Below are positions 44,140-54,951 of a stretch of 64,000 nt of DNA, one piece after another. Every line of letters starts with the position of its first letter. Positions within the stretch are counted from its first letter, which is position 1. Under the pieces are notes generated by a model. The model was given only the letters and a program-made list of their open reading frames with translations, was not told where the DNA came from and did not search any database. This DNA is from Macrothele yani (taxonomy: Eukaryota; Arthropoda; Arachnida; Araneae; Macrothelidae), in the NCBI GenBank assembly GCA_039090855.1, contig CM077011.1:22631001-22695000 (forward strand), written 5' to 3'. The translations under genes were made by a program, and so were the position numbers.

Positions 44140-44505
44140 TCCTATTGATGATGCAACTGTTCTTATAAAAGGAAGAAAATTTTAGATAAAATACTAAAGC
44201 AATTTAATATACAGTTGCAAATCCTTTCCGACTGGTTAAATTCAAGTGAATTAATAATTAATATTAATAAAAATAAAGCAATGATTTTTTCTAATACGTT
44301 ATCTCTTTTAACAACAAATGCACAAATACCCATTAATAATAATAGTATTGATATGGTACCTACACTCAATTATCTGCTAACTGCAATTGATTTTGACCTC
44401 AAATGGAATAAAGATATTGATTTTATTTTAATTAAACTATCTGGAAACATTGGTATGGTAAGTAATATCCTGACTGATCATGAAATAAATACGGGATTAC
44501 ACCAT
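44140..44505 (+). pseudogene. LINE reverse transcriptase fragment, third lineage
   Basis: The plus strand gives DDATVLIKG, the end of a catalytic YADD-type box, then after a 1-nt shift ILKQFNIQLQILSDWLNSSE, LIININKNKAMIFSN, and after ~30 residues YLLTAIDFDLKWNKDIDFI. Order and words match the palm-thumb region of jockey-like or RTE-like reverse transcriptases (LxxWxxxNxLxxNxxKTxxIxF, then YLGxxIDxxLxWxxHI). A/T-rich codon use. Short, 5' and 3' truncated; a SINE inserted right after it. Confidence 0.65.
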
Positions 44506-44521
44506 ATAATACAAATTTTGA

Positions 44522-44813
44522 GGGCCGTGGGTGGCCGAGTGGGCAACGTTCGTGACTGCCACGGGAAGGGCCTCAGGTTCGATCCCAGGCAGGTACGAAC
44601 GCTCGATTCACTAAATAACCGCCTTGCATCGGATGGGCACGTTAAGCTGTCGGACCCCGGGCACTAGCCCCCGGTAATAAATAAGGGCGTCTTCTTCCCC
44701 CTTTCTACTTCGCTTCGATGTCACTTTCCTATCGGGCGTTCTACCCAAAGTTTCCTAATTCTAAGGTTTGTTTAAGACCTGGGGTGAGACACTCCCTTCC
44801 TCTACATATGATC
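44522..44813 (+). mobile_element. SINE family 2 with 16-bp target duplication
   Basis: Head GTGGCCGAGTGGGCAACG (A-box) and AGGTTCGATCCCAGG (B-box), a tRNA-Leu/Ser-like layout, then the body shared with 40650 and 47402. ATAATACAAATTTTGA is present exactly at 44506-44521 and 44814-44829. The 292-bp length, pol III boxes and long duplication establish a retroposed SINE. Confidence 0.92.
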
Positions 44814-44816
44814 ATA

Positions 44817-44935
44817 ATACAAATTTTGAAGATGATAATCCGATTTTTGGTGTAAATGTGACAAGGATATTATCTAACTTACGGTCCTTGTCACATTTAC
44901 ACCAAAAATCGGATTGTCATCTTCAAAATTTGTAT
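44817..44935. repeat. Hairpin with 51-bp arms and 17-nt loop
   Basis: 44817-44867 and 44885-44935 are reverse complements with one mismatch. The left arm starts inside the 3' target duplication of the SINE, and the sequence after the right arm ('cctgactgatc') repeats 44469-44479, so the event copied nearby DNA in inverted orientation. Confidence 0.9.
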
Positions 44936-45671
44936 CCTGACTGATCTTCCAACTAAAACATTGATCTGATTGCTTTGCCTTATATTTCAAACTCATATTA
45001 AATACTGCATACTATCACGGGGATAAACGACACAATATAATATTAATATATTACAAGTTCTACAAAATACATTTTTTAGACTAATTGATCTTAAATCACA
45101 GCCTTTCCAACTTTAATGAATTTTAGAACAAAAGTATACCTAATAAATATAATGTACTAACTATTACTCAGCCATGTTATTTTAACCTTGGTAAAATTAT
45201 GTTCAAATTAATTAAATTAATATGTATTCAGATCTTATATCACTTAATACACATGCATATTCTTATTAAACAAGGAATACATTACAATTAAGACCTATTT
45301 TCCTAAAAACGGAATGAATTAAACATACTTTAAATTACAGAGGTCGTCAATACTCTACCTAGTAATCTGACTAATTTGAATAATTTTAATTTTTTTTTTT
45401 AAAATCAAATCTTTTCTTCTTCAATAATTAAAAACAAAATTGGTAAAACTCCTTCTGATAGTCTGACTTGATGTGTCGATCTGTTGTTTCATTTGTTTTT
45501 CTTCTTTGGGGACTATAGGGCTATGTCAGGCCATTTTGGCCTTTTCCCTAGTCTTCCTTGTTGTTAACAGCACATGTTCACCATTCATGAATTGTCAATT
45601 TTTTTACACTCTTTTTTATTTTCTCTTAGAGCATGTAACAACAAAAATAAATAAATAAATATTCTCCATAT
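44936..45671. other. Unassigned AT-rich sequence
   Basis: No gene recognised. Confidence 0.4.
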
Positions 45672-45800
45672 TTGTCACCTTGTGACTACTTTCAGTTCCC
45701 GAAATTAAAGTCGCATTTAAAAGGAACGTTTTTGCAGGACATTGAAGAGATACAAAGAATGGCGGCATTACTCTCCACTCCATACCGAAAGATGACCTTT
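45672..45800 (+). pseudogene. Mariner transposase C-terminal fragment
   Basis: Plus frame SPCDYFQFPKLKSHLKGTF then LQDIEEIQRMAALLS. This is the mariner motif SPADFFLFPKLKxxLKGxxF followed by the IEEIQ helix, and it includes the third catalytic Asp of the DD-D triad. Only ~40 residues remain, with no link to the other mariner pieces. Confidence 0.75.
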
Positions 45801-46790
45801 GCACGTCCTTTCTTTTGTTTTTTGACTGCGCCATTTCTTGTATTAGCGCAAGACGAACGTATCTCGAGTAAAATATATTCACATAAACTTTCTTTCTTTA
45901 CGAATTTTAAATAAATTATGTCTCATTACTTAACCATTTGATTCTAAGCAGATAAGATGTAAGGAATCTTTTTGGAAAATATAAACCTTGAATGTTCTGA
46001 ATAATGTCCATAGCCTTATTTCTATATATAAAAGATTTAATATTATTCATAAAATATATGTACTGACGAAATTTTACGAACTGCCGCATCTCCCTTTCGC
46101 TCTCCACACACAGCAGTCGTTACAAGAAGCGTACGTATTATTGCTACGCCCGAGGAATATCTTCCTATTTAGAGTAAGCTACTGTAGTCGATCGCAGACC
46201 GCCTGAGGGCATGATAAACAAAGAAAGCTTATAATAGATCGATTTTGCGTAGATTTTTAACCAAAGAATCTAACCTAAGAAATTTCACTGGCATCCAAAA
46301 TGATTAGTCGTGAGGCTTTCTGGCACGATACACAAGCACATTTATTTTAACATTAATATTTACTGGGTGTTATGTTAATGAAGTAGTAATGAATCTGAAT
46401 TCTCAATTCTAATTCATCTCTGAAACAACTTTAATATTTTAATCTACATGCCTAATGATGAGTTCCAAAAAGTTAGTGAAACATGTCGATATTAGAGTAC
46501 CAACCATGCTTCTGGTTTGGAAAACAGTTCCTCGAATACAGGAAATGAGATGAGACATATGAGTTCTGTAATATTTACAGTCTCCTCGTGTGTGGTAGAT
46601 GTAACCACGTAGTTTATCGAAGCAGAATAAACACGATTAGAGAGAATTATTTCACTTCTGTATTGGATCCTTTCGTCGTTCGGCGATTAGAAAAGGTTTG
46701 GAAGCTCTTCTGCCTTTCTCCTTTATGCATTTATTACTGCACTGCGAATTCACACACGAGCCAGACGTTTATGGTTACCTTGCCCGCAGT

Positions 46791-46793
<3 letters not shown>
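45801..46793. other. Unassigned sequence
   Basis: Nothing recognised. Confidence 0.4.

Positions 46794-46832
<39 letters not shown>
46794..46832. repeat. (CA)n microsatellite
   Basis: About 15 CA units between 'cacgcg' and 'tgtgat'. Confidence 0.95.
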
Positions 46833-46833
<1 letters not shown>

Positions 46834-47289
46834 GATCTATATGAGGATGGTCGGGAAGGCAAAATTGACAGGGTGGATGTTTCGTAGACCCTATAGCTAT
46901 TCTCTTCTTTGGAGATGCAATGCCGCTTAAGCGTGCATGAACTACTCTGCTGAAATCTCCCCTCGGCTCAGATGTCACGTCACGACAATGTGCACTGACC
47001 TCCACTGCATATCGTCAGCATTTTTGGAAGATTTCTAGAGCTCTCCGATAAACATCCTTAAGAGGATTTTCCAGAGGTCAGTTGTTCTTCAGTGATAGTT
47101 GGAAAATCCACTTTGGGATATTTTCACCTCTTCTCGTGATACGGCAGAGGCGCCGGACCCTTTCCGCCACGGGTACCAGCAAACAAGAGCATCGTTTTCG
47201 CGAAGCGTACTACCAGGGAGACGTTCTTCTAGCGGTCCCCAACAAATTACTCCAAGAAACATTTAGCGTTGTCAATCCATTTGTTTAGT
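46833..47289. other. Unassigned sequence
   Basis: Nothing recognised. Confidence 0.4.
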
Positions 47290-47293
47290 GGGG

Positions 47294-48208
47294 TATGACG
47301 AAGTAAATGTCTCCATCATTTTTATGCCAAGAGGGGGATTCGAACCCACTATTTTCGACTCGGGAGCTCCGAGTGCTATCCACTATACTACACTGGCTTT
47401 AGATCATAGATCAGATCATACGTAGAGGCTTTTAGGAAGGGAGTGTCTGACCTCAGGTCTTAAACAACCCTTAGAAATAGGAAGCTAGGAGATTTGGGCT
47501 AGAGTGCCCGATAGGAAAGTGACACGGAAGCAAGGTAAAAAGTGGGAGGGAGACATCCTTATTTATTACCGGAGGACCAGTACCCGGATCCGATGGCCCA
47601 ACGTGTCCATCCGACGCACTGCGGATATTTAATGGTTCAAGCGTTTGTACATGCCTGGGATCGAAGCCGAGGTCTTCTCCGTGGCAGTCACGAACGTTGA
47701 CCACAAGGCCACCCGCGGCCACACTGGCTTTATCTCATGTGCTCCGGATGCTATCCACTATACTATACTATCTGCCTTTATCTCATGTGCGTCTTGCGGG
47801 GAACGTCACATCCCCCCCGAAAGAGGGCCGGAGGCACAGCCCCCACGGATCAACCGCGACCATGTACCGCTGTAGGCTGTCATCGTATGAAGAACATGCA
47901 TTTGAGAAATCCCAAGCAATTTGATCTGTGGAACGTAACATGACACTGATTTATTTTTTCGAAGCACTGAAGAAGGGATTCCCATTTTTCCTATCTCGCA
48001 GTGTGGAAAGAACATCACACCATTGCAAGAAACCGATCAGCCAGGTCACCCTTGAAATCCGGGTGCCAATATGACAAAGTAAATGTCTCCATCATTTTTA
48101 CGACAGGGGCGGAATTCGACCCCACAGCTCTAGACTCCGGAGCTCCGAGTGCTACCCACTATACTATACTTTCTGCCTTTATGCGTCCTGCGGGACAGGC
48201 ACGTCACA
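47294..48208 (-). mobile_element. TRIM copy D with a different tRNA-like module and a nested SINE
   Basis: LTRs are 47294-47810 (interrupted) and 48070-48208. Their outer parts match copies A-C ('tatgacaaagtaaatgtctc' and 'ggacaggcacgtcaca'), and the internal part has the family's 'gagggccgg' and 'gaaaccgatcagccaggtca' words. The minus-strand primer site is TGGCACCCGGA, slightly degraded. The tRNA-like module has GTAGTATAGTGGATAGCAC as A-box, the arm ACTCG GAGCTCC CGAGT, and GGGTTCGAATCCCC as B-box, unlike the AGCTCAATTGGTAGAGC type of the other copies. Flanks are GGGG and GATG, so the duplication is not preserved. Confidence 0.82.
47402..47720 (-). mobile_element. SINE family 2 nested in the TRIM LTR
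   Basis: ACACTGGCTTTA is repeated exactly at 47390-47401 and 47721-47732. The insert has the family order on the minus strand (GCGGGTGGCC head, body, 'ggaagggagtgtctgacc' at its 3' end as read on plus). It splits the tRNA-like half of the LTR and so postdates the TRIM. Confidence 0.92.
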
Positions 48209-49041
48209 GATGCAATGTACATAAAAATTCGCAAAGCTTCCGCTCTCCACTGGGAAGTCTTTTCAACGCAATGGTAGATGGTGTGATAAAATGCAGAGAA
48301 TTAGAACACGCAACAAACAAAGATGATTTTTTAAACAATGCAGCTGAAATCACGAGAAATATTACGTGAAGTTTTTATTACGCAATTATACGGTGTGCCG
48401 CGATGTGTTTCCATCGCTTAATAATGGATGTCAAACCACTGGTAGTCCGATATCATTGCATGCTAGTTTGCTAGAGAGGATTTCGACTGTTCCCCTGATG
48501 GCAGCCTCTTTAATGTTCGTGTAAGGGGAAATACGTCTAATATTATTCCACGGCCACGCAATGCATGAGTTCTCAGGCGAGGGCTTTATCCTTTTATACT
48601 AGATGGAAAGAGCACGTGCGAAGTGTCAACCAAGACATGCGGAATACAGCCTTCGCCAGAGAAGTCATGTATTGCTCAGTCGCTCCTATATGGAATAGCA
48701 TTAGGCGAACTGCCCCTTATAAGAACTTTAAAGAGACTACCATCAGGAAAACAGTAAAAATCCCTTCCAGAAAACTAGCAGGCAATGATTTGGTCTCTAT
48801 CGAAGTATCAATGGCTAGGTATGTGTTATTAAAAGATGGAAACACATCGCGGCACACCGCGTAATTGCGTGATAAAAATTCACGTCATACTGCTCGTGAT
48901 ATCACCTGCGTTATTTTCAAAAAATAATTTTTGTTCCTCACGTTTTCTAATAGTTCCCTACATTTTATGTCTACCATTTGCTTTTAAAAGCCTCGTAATG
49001 GAGTGCGAAAGCTTGGCGAATCTTTATGCGTATTACATGAG
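48206..49041. mobile_element. Large inverted-repeat element (~215-bp arms)
   Basis: 48206-48425 and 48824-49041 align as reverse complements over their whole length. The innermost 50 bp are best kept ('cggtgtgccgcgatgtgttt' and its complement 'aaacacatcgcggcacaccg'); the outer parts ('gcaaagcttccgctctcc' versus complement 'GCCAAGCTTTCGCACTCC') are ~75% identical. The left arm begins exactly where TRIM D ends. The 398-bp centre has an open frame. It could be a TIR element or two inverted copies of an older repeat. Confidence 0.6.
48565..48864 (+). CDS. Unrecognised open frame inside the inverted-repeat element
   Basis: 99 codons, basic. The middle reads FYTRWKEHVRSVNQDMRNTA and REVMYCSVAPIWNSIRRTAP, followed by a lysine/arginine-rich KTVKIPSRK segment. 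It ends inside the right inverted arm. I do not recognise a family, and there is no start context, splice signal or second copy to support it. It may be a fragment of a transposon-encoded protein, or chance. Given as hypothetical only. Confidence 0.25.
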   Translation: MSSQARALSFYTRWKEHVRSVNQDMRNTAFAREVMYCSVAPIWNSIRRTAPYKNFKETTIRKTVKIPSRKLAGNDLVSIEVSMARYVLLKDGNTSRHTA

Positions 49042-49066
49042 TGAATAAACGGATTTACTATGCTGT

Positions 49067-49119
49067 CCTTCAAGCGGTGTGTAAGAACTTCACTAAAGTT
49101 CTTTCACACCGCTTGAAGG
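49067..49119. repeat. Hairpin at the 5' truncation of a LINE (24-bp arms, 5-nt loop)
   Basis: 49067-49090 and 49096-49119 are reverse complements at 23 of 24 positions. The right arm is genuine LINE sequence; the left arm is an inverted copy of it at the truncation point. Confidence 0.88.
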
Positions 49120-50325
49120 TAATACTGGACATGGCTCAACCGAGAGAACAAGCTGGATTCAGGAGTGGCTACAGCACAATAGATCATATCCACGTACTGA
49201 GAGAACTAATTGAAAGAGCGAGGGAATATGAACTTCCATTGTGCATGGCTTTTATCGATTATGAAAAAGCCTTTGATTCGGTGAAACCATCAGCAGTTGC
49301 AATGGCTCTGAAATCCTGCGGTATTGAAGATGCATACATTAATATTATTAATAACATCTATGAAAATGTAAGTGCAAAGATTCGGCTGTTTGAGAATACA
49401 GCACCCATAAAAATTGGAAAAGGAGTGAGACAAGGTGACACCATATCTCCGAAGCTCTTTAATGCCACATTGGAAAATGTCTTTCAATCACTGAACTGGG
49501 AAAACAAAGGGATAAAGATTAATGGTGATTATCTAACCCACCTTCGTTTTGCTGAGGACATAGTCATTTTTGCAACTACCCCACCAGAGCTGCAGAGTAT
49601 GATCCAGGAACTTGCTGACAAGAGTAAAGAAGTTGGAATAAAAATGAACTTTCAGAAGACAAAAGTGATGTTCAATGCTTTTACAAGAAATGAAGATTTA
49701 TCGATTGGTGGAGAAAAGCTGGAGATAACAGACACGTACGTTTATCTTGGACAGCAGATATCAAGTGAGGGTCACATTGATGAAGAAATTAATCGGCGTA
49801 CAAAACTTGCCTGGAGAGCTTTTGGAAGAAACAGCATAATTTTCAAGAGCAATATGCCATTATGTCTTAAAAGAAAAGTGTTTGATCAATGCATCCTTCC
49901 GGTGCTTACGTATGGTGCAGAACCGTGGACCTTAACTAAAGGAGACATACAAAGGCTGCAGACAACTCAAAGTAGCATGGAGAGGTGCATGTGTGGTGTA
50001 ACCAGGAGAGATAAGAACAGGAACTCGTGGATCCGAAAAATCACAAGAGTGGAAGACATCATGATCAGAGTTAAATCCCTGAAATGGCAATGGGCTGGAC
50101 ATACTGCCAGAAGGACAGACCATCGATGGAGAGCCGAAATTTTAGATTGGATTCCAAGGGACAGGAAAAGACCCAGAAGAAGACCACATGGGAGATGGGT
50201 GGATGAAATTCAAAAGTATGTGGGAGTGACATGGAGGAGACTGGCACATGCAGACCGTTGTGGAGGAAACTTGGGAAGACGTTCGTCCAGCAGTAGATTA
50301 ATAATGGTTGACAATGATGAAGCGC
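49096..50325 (+). mobile_element. RTE-type LINE, 5'-truncated copy
   Basis: Nearly the same sequence as the minus-strand LINE at 20977 but beginning in the reverse transcriptase. The 3' end is 'gtagattaataatggttgac' with only 'aatgatgaa' left of the simple-repeat tail. The endonuclease region is absent. Confidence 0.9.
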
Positions 50326-50357
50326 ATCTTGAGTATGTACGGTCTGGTGTACTTTGA

Positions 50358-50607
50358 AATAACGTTAAATTACTCCAATTTTGATTTCATGGAAGCTTTC
50401 CAGTTACTTATACTTTTCGATGAGAGAGACGAATTCTTTTGGGCTCCCTCTTGAAGCAAACAACCAGCGACATGCTGTCTCGCTCTTTTTTAACACCAGC
50501 AGTTAACGAAGGTAAGATCTCCTCTCTTGCGCTAGTCGAGAAGCGATCTTATCAGGCAGATACAAAAACACAGGATACACGAGTTCCCCATTCTTAGCCC
50601 TTTAAAC
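50358..50607. other. Unassigned sequence
   Basis: Nothing recognised; leads into the 34-bp array. Confidence 0.4.
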
Positions 50608-50945
50608 GAGCATCAGTGATCTTACCTGCTCCTTTTACTACGAGCATCAGTGATCTTACCTGCTCCTTTTACTACGAGCATCAGTGATCTTACCTGCTCC
50701 TTTTACTACGAGCATCAGTGATCTTACCTGCTCATTTTACTACGAGCATCAGTGATCTTACCTGCTCCTTTTACTACGAGCATCAGTGATCTTACCTGCT
50801 CATTTTCCTACGAGCATCAGTGATCTTACCTGCTCCTTTTACTACGAGCATCAGGGATCTTACCTGCTCCTTTTTACTACGAGCGTCAGTGATCTTACCT
50901 GCTCCTTTTACTACGAGCATCAGTGATCTTACCTGCTCCTTCATT
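50608..50945. repeat. 34-bp tandem repeat, about 10 copies
   Basis: Unit 'gagcatcagtgatcttacct' plus 'gctccttttactac'. Copies start near 50608, 50642, 50676 and onward every 34 bp, with one or two substitutions each. No spacer variation, so this is not a CRISPR array. Confidence 0.95.
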
Positions 50946-51461
50946 CCCATATACTGTCTGCAACGGTGACATACGTGTGCCAAACGCCACACGCTCTGTG
51001 ATGTTTATATTTGTGCGTTTAGTCAACGAGGAGAACAAATGGAAATTCTGTGACGAAATCGTCTAATTACGGTTGTGTTTTGCCTTTCCTTGACCACCCA
51101 GAAAGCGCCGATGATTTTTTCGTTAACCAAATTTCCTTAACAAGATAAAATCTTCCATTTATTTATCCAACCAAATTAACATATTAAATTAATTGGTCTG
51201 ACTGACCAACCCCAACTGTTTTAATAATGTGGGTTAGATCAATACAATACTATCGATTATTTTCGTTTAATTGGGCCATAAGCTCACTACGTGAAATATT
51301 CTTTGCATTGATTTTTCTGTCACTAGATTGTATGAGATTTTGTGGAGTACGTAATCACTACTGTCATGGACTGTGACAGAACTGAGTGTTTCTTGATTTC
51401 ATAAAGGGTTCAAGAACTACTAGTTGGCTTGCTGTAATTTCATTAAACTACACGTGACGAT
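50946..51461. other. Unassigned sequence
   Basis: Nothing recognised. Confidence 0.4.
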
Positions 51462-51681
51462 TTTTTATTGGAGGTTTAACGACCACAGTGAGCAACTCAA
51501 TGGGCTATAAGCAGTCGCCCGTCCCTAATTTTGGGCCACTGGTTCCAGGAAAGGGAGAGAGCCAGGATCGTAAGACAAATACAACATCCATGCCTTCGAA
51601 CCGGGATTCGAACCTTCTCATATCGTACGAATGGTCAGAAGCCATTGCTTAGACCACCACTACGCCACTAGGGCAGCCCAT
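51462..51681 (-). mobile_element. SINE family 1 with 8-bp target duplication
   Basis: 'ggaggtttaacgaccacag', 'tgggctataagcagtcgccc', 'aaccgggattcgaacc' and 'ccactacgccactaggg' in order; T tract of only six. GTGACGAT flanks it at 51454-51461 and 51682-51689. Confidence 0.9.
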
Positions 51682-52602
51682 GTGACGATCTTAAGATTTT
51701 TAAGATACCTCTATAAATGGGAGCCTTAAAATGTCGGATGCAATCTGTTCACCTTCAATAGTCGAAGCAAGATAATTTGTGATAGAACGTCTTGATGAGT
51801 TGTGGCTACGCGAAGATAGGTATTTCATCTTTTGTGAAAATAACTTTCCCCTTACGACGGATGTTTATCGGTGCTGCGTTTTCTTTGTTCAACGAGATTT
51901 GTCATATGTGTTCCTTTTAAACCCACTTTCAACGAGATTTTTCCTATATGTGTTCCTTTTAAACCCAGAATTGATGTTATTTACTACTTCAAACCCAAAG
52001 TCAGTTTTCCGAATGTCTATCGGCGTATTATTGCAGAATGGTTGATCCTTTTATTCTGTAACAGGACTGATGTTCAAAGGTACCTTTTTATTTTTTATTC
52101 AGGTGCAGAATAACAGTGTACCGCCACATATATTACTCATTATTACACTTTTTTATGCTGCGGTAGATAACCGGAAATGAATCTTTTTAATAGAAGAGGG
52201 AGCAGAGATGTTCAATATTTTAGTTGTTATTATTTAAAAGGATCATTACAATAGACTCGACTGCACACATGAATAGATCTTTGATATAGTTTCGTCTGTT
52301 CTTAGAATAACAAAATAGGAAACTTGGAGAGAGAAAGGTAACATCAGAAATTTGTTTTTTGGACATTATAACTTTTCAGCGTTTGGTACTGCCAGGACTG
52401 TGTTCTTCGATGTTTTAAGTGGCACTTTTGTTTTTTCGAAATCAACATCAGGTACCTCCGAGTAAGCGCCACGAGTGAAATTCCCACCAGTGGAACAAGG
52501 GGGAAATCGTCACCTTAGTGGAACTAAGGAAGGCAGCCGGCTCAGTCGCTGGTGACGGCTTCCTTAGTTAGGCGAAAAAGTAACTCTTTACAGATCGACA
52601 TA
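51682..52602. other. Unassigned sequence with a small duplication
   Basis: 'tttcaacgagattt' and 'atatgtgttccttttaaacc' occur twice, at about 51890-51928 and 51928-51973, a ~45-bp tandem duplication. The plus frames at 51779-52113 follow from it. No gene recognised. Confidence 0.5.
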
Positions 52603-53666
52603 CACTGTATTCACAAAAGTCACCGGACACCTAGGAGAGAAACAATATAACATTTATTGACATATATTAGTACGGTGTCGGTCCAAATTTGGAATTAATG
52701 CATGCACTGACCCTTCGAGACATGCTTTCGACAAGGTTTTGGAACACAGCGACAGATACGCGCTTTCATATAGTACATAATGTTGCCGCTAACTGCTTTT
52801 ATGGCTCAGTGCATTATCGTACATAATGCTGCTGCTAACGTGCTTTAAGGCTCGGTGCATTATTCTGCTGGTATCAACCAGTCTCGGTTCCATTGTATTG
52901 CCACAGATTTGGTAAGGTGTAATTGTCCAGAATATTGAGGTAGACGTGCTGGTTAACAGGTTTGTTCACGATAACCAATGGGCCGGCACCATATCACGAA
53001 AAACATCCCACACGAGTACACTACCAGCTCCAAACTTCACCGGCCATTAGACTGATGGATCGCGTATCTGGATTAATCAGTCCATAGGATACGCTTCCAT
53101 TGATCTACGGTCCACGACAAATGTTCTTTACACCATGCTAAAGGACGAGTAGTTATTCGAGTGGAGTTGTAAAGCTTATGAGCAGCCGCGCGAACACGGT
53201 AACCCATAGAATGAAGTTTTCTGCGAATGATACGTGTACATACCGAGGTTCTAGCGCTTTTACTCACCTACACACTAAGATCTTGTGCAGTAATCCGTCG
53301 ATTAGCTGTAACGACTCTCCAGAGGCTTCGACGTCCTCTATCACTGATTTTCTTTCGTCTGCTTCAGGCACTCCATGTGTCCTCCACGCTTTCAGTACGT
53401 CCAAAACAGTTGACTTGGGTATGTTTAAACGCCTCTCGATTGCTCTTATGGACAACCCACTGATATAACACCCAACAATCTTTCCTTTCTTAAAGTCAGT
53501 TCTCTCCCACCGCGACATTTTCACCCAATCTCACAGTCTGATATGATCACGGTCAGCTGCAGGCTTGTTTTCATACCGTTTGCAGCTGTACTGCGCATCT
53601 TAACAACGCAGAGTATCCGTTCATTTGCTTTTGAAGGTGTGCCCTGCGACTTTTGTCAATATAGAG
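52603..53666 (-). mobile_element. Tc1 element with both TIRs, internally deleted
   Basis: Left end after TA 'cactgtattcacaaaagtca'. The right end is the complement, 'gcgacttttgtcaatatag' then 'ag', followed by TA at 53667-53668. At ~1.06 kb it is shorter than usual, and catalytic sequence is missing. Around 52760-52860 a ~65-bp segment is duplicated ('acataatgctgctgctaac'). Confidence 0.8.
53073..53524 (-). pseudogene. Tc1-type transposase N-terminal half
   Basis: The first frame (53264-53524) has WERTDFKKGKIVGCYISGLS, IRAIERRLNIPKSTVLDVLK (first helix-turn-helix) and THGVPEADERKSV. After a shift near 53265 the second frame (53073-53267) has TRIIRRKLHSMGYRVRAAA (second helix-turn-helix), CKEHLSWTVDQWKRILWTD, ending at the first catalytic Asp. 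The next ~450 bp do not encode the remaining catalytic core. Confidence 0.8.
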
Positions 53667-54951
53667 TATCAGTGCAAATGTATAAATTTTAACGATATAC
53701 GTGACTTTTGAAGTATCAGATTTATGTAATTTATATTTTGTATTTTGTTCTTAACTGTAATTTATGTACGGAATTTATGTTATTTATTTTATAATTCGTT
53801 CGAATCAGTATGTATGTACAAACATTTATGTATGGACAATATTATTCGTATGGAATTTAGTCCTGTTGCGAAAATTTATGAAGATCGGAAAGAGTGTGTA
53901 AACTCTTCCTAATATCACCAGTGGATTAGTTCATTAAGACAACTATTAATTCTTTCGTTTAACTTGACATTGGCTTTTTTTCCCGTTCTTAGTTTTTGAA
54001 TTCAAGAATGTTCTTCGGTATACGAAGTCGCTATTTTCTGCCTCCCTTTTAAAGCGTTTGATCAGCTCTGAGGTACTCGGGAAACTTTTATTAAGAGTTT
54101 CTTTGACATCCTTCAACGACATTGTTTTTTTGGGGATACTTTTATTCTAAGTTTCTTTGACATCTTTCAACGGCATTTTTTTCGAGATACTTTTATTCTA
54201 AGTTTCATTGACATCCTTCAACGGCATTATTTTTTGTTAGATGTCATCTCTTGTAGCAGTTCCACTTAGTTATCGTATAGTACGTGGCATTCTCAGTTCC
54301 AGTAGTGGGATGGGTTTCCTTCTGTTTCACTCGTGGGATGCTCCCGGTACGTACAACGCCTTAAATTCCTTACAATAACATCGTGATCATTAGTCGGCCT
54401 TCGAAAAAGCAGAAAAAAATTGTGTGATGTTGCCACTGGTTCGCGACAAATTTTAGCTTATATATCACAGGAGTTATATATCGAATGTTCTGAAAACACT
54501 TTTAACAGACTTCTATAATTGACGTTATTGACTGCAAAGCAGTAATATAAGAATGCAAAACATGGATGGAACTTCTTATGTTCCACGCGGTACAAAATAT
54601 TATTCCAGGCACTGAGGCTTCTGTATTAAAATTTCTAAAGCTTGCTTTGCATTTTAAATTTTTCACAAAGACAAAACCATTAATTAGGACATAATGTCAC
54701 ATCTTCGTTCCATCTTATCGACCAGCATCACGGAAATAATTTTAAACAATTAATATCAAGATATTCTTGAACGCCATATGGCAAGTCTTCTATGCAAAAC
54801 AGCAACAAAGGCCACAAGAATAACAATTTAGAGAGCAAGACTTCGGCAAATCACTTACGATTGAGATGCAGGGAAAATAAATAATGTTCTTCGGAAAATT
54901 AAGGCGCCCTTTTTAAGAAAAAAAAGCGCGTCTTAATCCCGTTGCGTCTTA
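53667..54951. other. AT-rich sequence with a ~56-bp tandem triplication
   Basis: 54085-54236 contains three copies of 'cttttattctaagtttcttt' plus 'gacatccttcaacggcatt'. Around 53893 the words 'gtgtgtaaactcttcctaat' and 'tcacca' recur at 62084-62109, hinting at a dispersed repeat. No gene recognised. Confidence 0.55.

Larger units (their letters stand above)
49041..50357 (+). pseudogene. LINE reverse transcriptase, open frame but catalytic box mutated
   Basis: 438 codons without a stop; the first ~18 (MNKRIYYAVLQAVCKN) come from flanking DNA and the hairpin, so the annotated start is artificial. Then REQAGFRSGYSTIDHIHVLR, MAFIDYEKAFDSV (motif A with its Asp), GKGVRQGDTISPKLFNATLE (motif B), LRFAEDIVIFA (motif C, FADD changed to FAED), FQKTKVMFNAF, YLGQQISSEG and TYGAEPWTLTKGD (thumb and connection), and RWVDEIQKYVGVTWRRLA near the end. 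The FADD-to-FAED change removes one of the metal-binding aspartates. The long frame suggests a young insertion. Confidence 0.88.

Noticed and set aside
44506..44829. Target duplication interpreted as an attachment site of an integrase
   Set aside because: The 16-bp repeat flanks a tRNA-derived SINE and is the normal result of LINE-mediated insertion.
50608..50945. Array of 34-bp repeats that superficially resembles a CRISPR array
   Set aside because: Units are contiguous with no unique spacers, and the context is eukaryotic.
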